This document shows positions 14,563 to 19,717 of a stretch of DNA of 19,717 nucleotides, piece by piece. The stretch is taken from NCBI GenBank assembly GCA_002314605.1, contig DCGO01000050.1:1-19717 (forward strand), written 5' to 3'. Position 1 is the first letter of the stretch. Each line of letters begins with the position of its first letter. Made by a program: the position numbers and the translations under genes. The notes under the pieces are model-generated. The model was given only the letters and a program-made list of their open reading frames with translations, did not search any database and was not told the origin of the DNA. This DNA is from Lentisphaeria bacterium UBA1776. Lineage in GTDB: Bacteria; Verrucomicrobiota; Lentisphaeria; Victivallales; Victivallaceae.

Positions 14563-14796
14563 TCAGCAGTTCCGGCGGCGTGATGCAGATATCTCTTCCA
14601 GCCGGAAAAACAGTGCCGTTTTTTCATTCTGCGGGGCAAACAGCAGACGCAGTTCAAGCTGGTCATGAACATGTGTGAGCTGCCTGAATGCGCCGTTTTC
14701 GAGGCTTGCCGCCGGAAAGCACAGCCGGGAGGCAATGGGTTCCTCCCGGAGGATGAGCGTCCGGATTTTCTGCAGAAATTCCACATCGTGATTCAT
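14563..14796 (-). CDS. Small unknown protein coupled to thiE
   Basis: A 77-residue hypothetical protein. Its ATG overlaps the thiE stop by four bases (ATGA), the same coupling seen elsewhere in this window, which is the main reason to believe it. No signal peptide or membrane segment is obvious. The sequence starts MNHDVEFLQKIRTLIL, has LTHVHDQLELRLLFAP in the middle and a basic, Cys-ending tail (SRRRNC). Function not recognised. A second frame at 14556-14786 overlaps it and lacks the coupling. No clear terminator is seen between it and the promoter at 14450. Confidence 0.5.
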   Translation of the reverse strand: MNHDVEFLQKIRTLILREEPIASRLCFPAASLENGAFRQLTHVHDQLELRLLFAPQNEKTALFFRLEEISASRRRNC

Positions 14797-15446
14797 GATC
14801 TGCCGCCGTTTTTCAGAGCTTTTGCGGCGGCGGCACGGAGTTCCTGGGCGGCCTGCCGGATATCGGCTGCTCCGAAGAGGGCCGAAACTACCGCAATCCC
14901 CGCCGCGCCGGAGCCAGTCAAGAATGGGGTGTTTGCAAGCCCCACACCGCCAATGGCCACCACGGGGAGGGGGGACAAGCGGCAGATTTCCCGGAAACGG
15001 ACAAGTCCCACATCGTCCGCATCGGGTTTGGTGGCGGTGGGGAAGACGGCGCCGGCACCGATATAGTCCGCCCCGGCCCGGGCGGCCAGCAGGACCTGTT
15101 CGGGGGTCTGGGCGGAAACCCCGAGGATTTTTCCGGGGCCCAGGAGTTCCCGGGCTTTGCCGGCCGCCAGATCGCGCTGTCCCACATGGACTCCGTCGGC
15201 ACCGGATTCCACCGCTGCACGGACATCGTCATTGACGATGAAGCATGCCTGAAATTCCCGGCAGAGCGCCTGCAGCCGGACCGCAAGTTTCACCCGTTCC
15301 GCAAAGCTTCCGTGTTTATCCCTGAGCTGAAGGACTGTGGCGCCGCCTTCCAGGGCCTGCCGGCAGACTCCCGCAGGATCCGATGTCGGAAATTGCTCGA
15401 AATCGGTGACGGCATACAGGAGATAATCGATATTATGCAAGTTCAT
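14793..15446 (-). CDS. thiE: Thiamine-phosphate synthase
   Basis: ThiE (217 residues) joins the thiazole phosphate and the hydroxymethylpyrimidine diphosphate to give thiamine phosphate. TIM-barrel motifs in order: VLQLRDK (38-44), VNDD (71-74), GVHVGQRD (85-92), GVSAQT (109-114), GAVFPTATK (132-140) binding phosphate, AIGGV (164-168) and VVSALF (186-191). ATG at 15446 is preferred to an upstream TTG because the protein then starts at the family's usual place; it lies inside the 3' end of thiM with a 14-base out-of-frame overlap. It belongs to the thiM-thiE operon under the TPP riboswitch. Confidence 0.95.
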   Translation of the reverse strand: MNLHNIDYLLYAVTDFEQFPTSDPAGVCRQALEGGATVLQLRDKHGSFAERVKLAVRLQALCREFQACFIVNDDVRAAVESGADGVHVGQRDLAAGKARELLGPGKILGVSAQTPEQVLLAARAGADYIGAGAVFPTATKPDADDVGLVRFREICRLSPLPVVAIGGVGLANTPFLTGSGAAGIAVVSALFGAADIRQAAQELRAAAAKALKNGGRS

Positions 15447-16242
15447 AACGTGCGTACTCCACAAGCGTGTTGTCAGTCATCTGCGAGAGAACATCGATCA
15501 GGCGGCAGCGGAAGGAGGTATTCCCTTCATCCGATCTCATGGCGGCGGCGGCAAGTTCTCCGGCGATCCCCATGGTGAGGGCCGCCATTAATGCCGCATC
15601 AAAAGGATTGCCCGGTTCCACCGCCAGCATGGCGGCGATCAGGGCCCCGGACATGCAGCCGGTCCCGGTGATCCGGGTCAGCAGGGGGTGTCCATTCTGG
15701 ATCCGTGCCAGTTTTTCGGCACCGTAGATCAGGTCCACGGCGCCGCTGGATCCGGCGATGCAGTCGTATTGAGAAGACACTTTCCGGAGACCGTCAATTC
15801 GTACTTCTTCCCGGAGAGAGGTTCCCGCATCCACCCCCCGGCCGGAAAATTCCGTTTTCCCCAGGAAGCCCATTTCCGCCGCATTGCCCCGGATCACGGA
15901 AAAATGCAGATCATCAAGGAGTTTTTCCGCGAATTTCCGCCGCATGGAGCTTGCTCCTGCACCCACGGGATCCAGCACCAGAGGAATCCGTTTCCGGTTG
16001 GCGGCCCGTCCGGCTTCCAGCATGGTTTTGAGCTGATCTCCGGTGGGAGTACCCATGTTCAGCAGAACGGCATCGGCGGATTCCGCGAGATCCGCCGCGT
16101 CGTCCGGGGACAATGCCATGACCGGCGCCGCGCCCACAGCCAGCAGGGCATTGGCGCAGTCATTGGCGGTGACAAAATTGGTGATGCACAGCACCAGCGG
16201 CCGCTTTTCCCGCAGGTCAGTAAGGAGAGATTCCACTTTCAT
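15433..16242 (-). CDS. thiM: Hydroxyethylthiazole kinase
   Basis: ThiM (269 residues; family about 260-270) phosphorylates the thiazole alcohol so that thiazole can be salvaged for thiamine. Ribokinase-like features: LCITNFVTANDCANALLAVG (18-37), PVMALSPDDA (40-49), LNMGT (61-65), DPVGAGAS (91-98), VIRGNAAEM (116-124) and ITGTGCMSGA (191-200) with the conserved Cys196 in the catalytic loop. ATG at 16242 is chosen because GGAG lies 8 bases upstream and the protein begins where the family does; an open extension upstream runs back into the riboswitch terminator. First gene of the operon, about 60 bases after the terminator. No thiD is in the window, so the pyrimidine kinase must be elsewhere. 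Confidence 0.95.
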   Translation of the reverse strand: MKVESLLTDLREKRPLVLCITNFVTANDCANALLAVGAAPVMALSPDDAADLAESADAVLLNMGTPTGDQLKTMLEAGRAANRKRIPLVLDPVGAGASSMRRKFAEKLLDDLHFSVIRGNAAEMGFLGKTEFSGRGVDAGTSLREEVRIDGLRKVSSQYDCIAGSSGAVDLIYGAEKLARIQNGHPLLTRITGTGCMSGALIAAMLAVEPGNPFDAALMAALTMGIAGELAAAAMRSDEGNTSFRCRLIDVLSQMTDNTLVEYARYELA

Positions 16243-16300
16243 AAGGCAGTCTCCATTTGTTTTTTCAGCCGGACGCTGAGTCGCGGACGCCTGAATGCCG

Positions 16301-16333
16301 GAAAGCAAACGGGACCCGCAAAGGCGGGTCCCG
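16301..16333 (-). terminator. Terminator of the TPP riboswitch expression platform
   Basis: CGGGACCCGC (16333-16324) and GCGGGTCCCG (16319-16310) make a perfect 10-bp stem with a four-base loop, followed by TTTGCTTT. It lies 6 bases after the aptamer P1 and before thiM, so ligand binding most likely ends transcription here. Confidence 0.85.
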
Positions 16334-16338
16334 CTGCA

Positions 16339-16425
16339 GGACTCCCTTCGTTTGCATTACCAACTTCAGGTTCAAGGGTCGAGACCTCTGGGGGTCTCCT
16401 CTCAGCCGTTACAGCTCCCCTGTCC
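16339..16425 (-). promoter_or_regulatory. TPP riboswitch (THI box) of thiM operon
   Basis: The conserved aptamer is plain on the - strand: P1 ends GGAC (16425-16422) and GTCC (16342-16339); GGGGAGCTG, then the thiamine-pyrimidine binding CTGAGA, then a P3 extension hairpin GAGACC/GGTCTC; then ACCCTTGAACCTGA, the TAATGC element and AAGGGA closing P4/P5. The terminator at 16301-16333 is the expression platform. It controls thiM, thiE and the small ORF. Confidence 0.96.
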
Positions 16426-16426
16426 G

Positions 16427-16447
16427 CGAAACCGGTAACCGGTTTCG
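16427..16447. repeat. Perfect dyad between thi promoter and riboswitch
   Basis: CGAAACCGGT (16427-16436), one base, ACCGGTTTCG (16438-16447). It falls just after the predicted start of the thi transcript and just before aptamer P1. It may be an operator of a dimeric repressor, a 5' hairpin, or part of the end of lacZ transcription; there is no T-tract. Confidence 0.5.
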
Positions 16448-16464
16448 TTCTATGTTCTGCAATG

Positions 16465-16492
16465 AATATACAGCCGTTTCTGTTTTTTACAA
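16465..16492 (-). promoter_or_regulatory. Promoter of the thiM operon
   Basis: On the - strand TTGTAA (16492-16487), 16-bp spacer, TATATT (16470-16465). The -35 box overlaps the last codon and TAA stop of lacZ (16487-16489). An alternative pairing, TTGACT and TGTATA with a 19-bp spacer, overlaps it. Confidence 0.65.
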
Positions 16493-19400
16493 GTCAAATC
16501 CTTCCAAATAAACGGTGAAACTCCGCCGTCCGGGCTGAATGCGGTATTCCGGACGGGCATCCGGACCGCAGGTTCCGGTGCCGACACCCCGCTGGCGGAG
16601 ATCCAGCCGGACAAAGATCCTGTCCGCCGGCTCCAGATCGCAGGTGTGTGCCGCCTGGAAAAGCTGGTCCTCGCTGTAACGCATGGCCGCAAACTCCATG
16701 CCGCCGGGAGCCAGGATCCGGAGGCCGCATTTCCCGCTGCTGAACTCCGCCCGCACAACGCCGGTGCGGTTGCCGCAGCTCTGGGGCATGATATAGGGCG
16801 TGTACATCTCTTCCGGCGTGGTCTCGTAGCGCCCGAACCTGGCGGCGGCGTCCCGGTCGATGTAGTTCTCGAAGGGCCCGTTGCCCCAGTAGGTGATGCG
16901 GTTGAATTCGAGGGGGATCTCCATATCCAGGCCCAGCCGGGGGAGGTCTTCCCAGCTTTCCGGGACCATGAAGATATTCTCGATCTCCAGTTTGCCGTCC
17001 GGCAGCATCCGGATATTCTGCTGGAACTCCATGTTGCTCTCCAGTTCCGGAGATTCCAGCATCTGATGGAGTTCCGCCGTGCAGCCCGTGCCGCCGAACT
17101 GATCGGTGCGGCGGCGGACCTTGTGGTAGCCTTTGGCGAGCCACGCGGTCAGTGTCCGGGGGCGTTCCGGCATCAGCTTGATGCCGTCATTGTCCAGCGC
17201 GGCCCGCCAGATGGTTGCTCTGGGACCCTGTTCTACCAGGTCTTTGCCGCCGAAACGGAAATTCAGCAATCCGGAGGAAGTGATTTCCGCCGTCGTCTCC
17301 CCGCAGGACACTTTTACGAGGTCACTCCGGATTTCGGACTTGACTTCTGCAATTTCCCGGACCGCATCCGGCAGGATCCGGGAGGGAGGGACGTCCAGCG
17401 CTTCCCAGCCCGCAGGGAATCCCGCTTTGGCGAAAATGGTGTCGTGACGGTAGCAAAGTTCCAGCTTGAGTTCGATCCGGGTCCCGGCTGGTACGGCGGG
17501 GATTTCGTATCCAATGGTCACCTCCGCCGTTGCCTGCGGAGGGATCTCCGGCAGGTCCAGTTCTCCGGATTCGGCGGGGACCCCGTCGGCTTCCAGGATC
17601 CAGCGGAGATTAAAATCCGCTTCAAGGTTCCGGAAATACTGCCGGTTGGTGATGCGGATGCGTCCGGTGGAAGTTTCGCTCCACGCAAATTCCGCCGGCT
17701 GAGCCAGATATTTGCACTCCTCCATGGCCGGATGGGGGGTGCGGTCGGGCCAGACGAGGCCGTCAATGACGAAGTTTGCATCGTTGGGCACGTCGCCGAA
17801 ATCGCCGCCGTAGGCCCAGTATTTGCGGCCCTTTCCGTCATATTTCACAATGCCGTGGTCCAGCCATTCCCAGATGAATCCCCCCTGAATGCCGTGACTG
17901 TGCCGGAAAAGCTCAAAGTAGTCCTTGAGACTTCCGTTGCTGTTTCCCATGGCGTGGGAGAATTCGCAGAGGATGAAGGGCCGGTCGTCTTCCGGATGCT
18001 CTTTGAAATAGTCCCGGACATGCTCAACGGAACTGTACATGGGGCAGACGAAATCATTGACCGCCATGTATTTTGCTTCGGTGGTGACCAGGGCACCCTG
18101 ATAGTGGATGAGCCGGGAGTCGTCCCGGTAGCGGAGGTAGCCTGCCATGGCGGCGTGCTGCGCCCCGCAGCCGGATTCGTTGCCGAGGCTCCACGCATAG
18201 ACGCACGCATGGTTCTTGTCCCGCTCGAAATTCCGCACTGCCCGGTCGAGGAAAGGAGGCGCCCAGCGGGGATCGTTGGCGATCTCAAAATAAAATGCAT
18301 GAGTTTCCAGATTGGTCTCGTCAATGACGTAGAGACCGTATTCGTCGCAGAGGTCGTAGAATTCCGGCGCCGATGGGTAGTGACAGGTACGGACGGCGTT
18401 GAAGTTGTATTGTTTCAGAAGCTCCACATCCCGCCTGGCCGTCTCAAAGGGAACGGCTTTCCCACGTGTGTCGTGGTGTTCGTGCCGGTTGGCGCCGAAG
18501 ATCAGCACCGGTTGGCCGTTGACCAGAAATTCCCTCTTGCGCGTTTCATACCGCCGGAATCCGATGCGCAGTCCGGTGGCCTCAGAAACCGACCCCTCCG
18601 GGGAGACCAGTTCCACCGTAAGAATGTAGAGATCGGGTGTCTCGGCGCTCCACTTGTCCACCTCCGGCAGTTCGGCGGAAAATTTTGCGGTGAGCCGGCG
18701 GGTATCCACCTCCGGATTGTTCCAGTCGTGCGTTATCGGGACCGTCTGAGGCGCATCCCACACCGGGGTTCCCGTTTTGTCATAAAGCCGGAGCCGGAAG
18801 GACCAGCCGGTGATCTCCTTGTACTTGTAGCCGTTGTGCTGAGCGAGGGTCTTGGGTCCTTCGGGGGCCAGTCCCGCGTAAAGTTCCACGGAGAGGCGGC
18901 CGGTCCGGCAATCCGCATCCAGCGTGGATTTGGCGAAGACGTCGGCAATATAGTTCGGCGATGTGCTGTAGAGACAGACGCTGCGGGAGAGTCCGGGGAG
19001 ATACCACATGTCCTGATCTTCCAGATAGGTCCCGTCGCACCACTTGGTGACCAGCACCGCCAGATGATTCTTTCCGGGCCGGGCGATTTCCGTAACGTCA
19101 AACTCGCTGGTCCCCCGGGAGTCCTTGCTCATGCCGATGAATTTCCCGTTCAGAAAGGCGAAGAAGCAGCTTTCGGCTCCGTCGAAGTGAAGGATCATCC
19201 GGCGGCCCTGCCAGTCTGCGGGGACCACCAGATCCCGCCGGTAAAGTCCGGAGGGATTTTCGGACGGCAGTTCCGGAGGCAGTTCGGGGAAGGGCATGTT
19301 GACATTGGTGTAATGGGGGCCCCCGTGGCCCCGCATGACCCAGCAGTCGGGAACGGCAGTCTCTTCAAATCCGGTCAGGGACGCATCCGGCTGAAAGTCC

Positions 19401-19597
19401 TCCGCCGTCAACTTTTCGGGATCGGTGAGATAGCGGAAACGCCATGTCCCGTCCAGATCAAGGACGAAGGGGGATGCCTGTTTCCGGAATTTTCTGGCGG
19501 ACTCTCCGTCCGGGAAGGGGAAGAGATTGGCCCGGGAAGAGAGCCGGTTCATCCCGCAGACCTCCGGCGAGCGCAGAATATCATGCAGAAAATCCAT
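16487..19597 (-). CDS. lacZ: Beta-galactosidase, glycoside hydrolase family 2
   Basis: A 1036-residue cytoplasmic beta-galactosidase similar in length and order to E. coli LacZ (1023), hydrolysing lactose and related beta-galactosides. Order: jelly-roll sugar-binding domain (about 40-210), two immunoglobulin-like domains flanking the TIM barrel, and the C-terminal beta-galactosidase small-chain domain (about 770-1030). Barrel motifs are GANRHEHHD (368-376), RTCHYP (403-408), DETNLETH (426-433), acid/base glutamate in SLGNESGCG (470-478, Glu474), nucleophile in FILCEFSHAMGNSNG (541-555, Glu545) and GGFIWEWLDHG (572-582). No signal peptide. ATG at 19597 is chosen because AGGAG lies 8 bases upstream; an upstream in-frame start at 19657 would sit inside the promoter. 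Its promoter resembles that of the mutarotase-cob operon. No permease or lacI-type regulator is in the window. Confidence 0.96.
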   Translation of the reverse strand: MDFLHDILRSPEVCGMNRLSSRANLFPFPDGESARKFRKQASPFVLDLDGTWRFRYLTDPEKLTAEDFQPDASLTGFEETAVPDCWVMRGHGGPHYTNVNMPFPELPPELPSENPSGLYRRDLVVPADWQGRRMILHFDGAESCFFAFLNGKFIGMSKDSRGTSEFDVTEIARPGKNHLAVLVTKWCDGTYLEDQDMWYLPGLSRSVCLYSTSPNYIADVFAKSTLDADCRTGRLSVELYAGLAPEGPKTLAQHNGYKYKEITGWSFRLRLYDKTGTPVWDAPQTVPITHDWNNPEVDTRRLTAKFSAELPEVDKWSAETPDLYILTVELVSPEGSVSEATGLRIGFRRYETRKREFLVNGQPVLIFGANRHEHHDTRGKAVPFETARRDVELLKQYNFNAVRTCHYPSAPEFYDLCDEYGLYVIDETNLETHAFYFEIANDPRWAPPFLDRAVRNFERDKNHACVYAWSLGNESGCGAQHAAMAGYLRYRDDSRLIHYQGALVTTEAKYMAVNDFVCPMYSSVEHVRDYFKEHPEDDRPFILCEFSHAMGNSNGSLKDYFELFRHSHGIQGGFIWEWLDHGIVKYDGKGRKYWAYGGDFGDVPNDANFVIDGLVWPDRTPHPAMEECKYLAQPAEFAWSETSTGRIRITNRQYFRNLEADFNLRWILEADGVPAESGELDLPEIPPQATAEVTIGYEIPAVPAGTRIELKLELCYRHDTIFAKAGFPAGWEALDVPPSRILPDAVREIAEVKSEIRSDLVKVSCGETTAEITSSGLLNFRFGGKDLVEQGPRATIWRAALDNDGIKLMPERPRTLTAWLAKGYHKVRRRTDQFGGTGCTAELHQMLESPELESNMEFQQNIRMLPDGKLEIENIFMVPESWEDLPRLGLDMEIPLEFNRITYWGNGPFENYIDRDAAARFGRYETTPEEMYTPYIMPQSCGNRTGVVRAEFSSGKCGLRILAPGGMEFAAMRYSEDQLFQAAHTCDLEPADRIFVRLDLRQRGVGTGTCGPDARPEYRIQPGRRSFTVYLEGFDL

Positions 19598-19629
19598 GGT
19601 GTATTCTCCTGTTGTTGATGATGAGGGGT

Positions 19630-19657
19630 AATATACTCTCTTTTCCGGGAAAAGCAA
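19630..19657 (-). promoter_or_regulatory. Promoter/operator of lacZ
   Basis: On the - strand TTGCTT (19657-19652), 16-bp spacer, TATATT (19635-19630), about 33 bases before the ATG. The spacer carries CCCGGAAAAGAGAG and, with the -35, a perfect dyad CTTTTCC-C-GGAAAAG (19640-19654), well placed to be a repressor site. Nearly the same arrangement is found at 9085-9112. Beyond 19657 to the window end I see no feature. Confidence 0.65.
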
Positions 19658-19717
19658 TGCCGGTGGGAGATTTTCACTTCCTCCGCCCGGCAGGTATTCA
19701 ATGTAGAACCGGATTCA

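Overview
The window reads as chromosomal DNA of a Gram-negative-type bacterium with high GC in its housekeeping genes. The style (large low-complexity beta-repeat protein, EF-P with the lysylated-type tip, GH2 beta-galactosidase, B12 salvage genes) would fit a gut member of the Lentisphaerota/Victivallales or a relative in the PVC group. That placement is inference from gene content only; the window carries no rRNA or other definitive marker.

Layout. (1) 1-1470: an AT-richer segment with a small degenerate receiver-domain protein on +, a gene-poor stretch with inverted and direct repeats, and the tmRNA gene ssrA on - with its own promoter and terminator. (2) 1473-5096: a + strand pair made of a divergent MurC-type Mur ligase abutting a ComEC-family membrane protein. 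A promoter lies just upstream, and a candidate intrinsic terminator sits at 5351-5390. (3) 5401-8980: a tightly packed - strand operon, hexose-phosphate mutarotase then cobO-cobC-cobU-cobT (corrinoid adenosylation and nucleotide-loop assembly). (4) 9126-11104: a MATE transporter and elongation factor P, both on -, separated by an intrinsic terminator. (5) 11364-14318: a 984-residue protein built from about eleven divergent beta-type repeats, with a near-consensus promoter, a perfect 5' leader hairpin and strong 3' hairpins; its base composition is less GC-rich than its neighbours. (6) 14563-16492: a TPP-riboswitch-controlled thiamine salvage operon, thiM-thiE plus a small unknown ORF, all overlapping. 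(7) 16487-19657: a GH2 beta-galactosidase (lacZ family) with its promoter.

How the parts connect. The lacZ promoter and the promoter ahead of the mutarotase-cob operon are nearly identical over the -35, the 16-bp spacer and the -10. This suggests a shared regulator tying lactose/galactoside use to the mutarotase and, by operon membership, to B12 assembly. The thiamine operon has a textbook aptamer-plus-terminator leader, and its -35 box overlaps the lacZ stop codon. No CRISPR array, insertion sequence, integrase or obvious prophage gene was seen.

The most unusual items are the shared promoter/operator, the beta-repeat protein with its leader hairpin, the receiver protein lacking its phospho-acceptor aspartate, and a ComEC whose C-terminal metallo-beta-lactamase-like region has lost the metal-binding motif.
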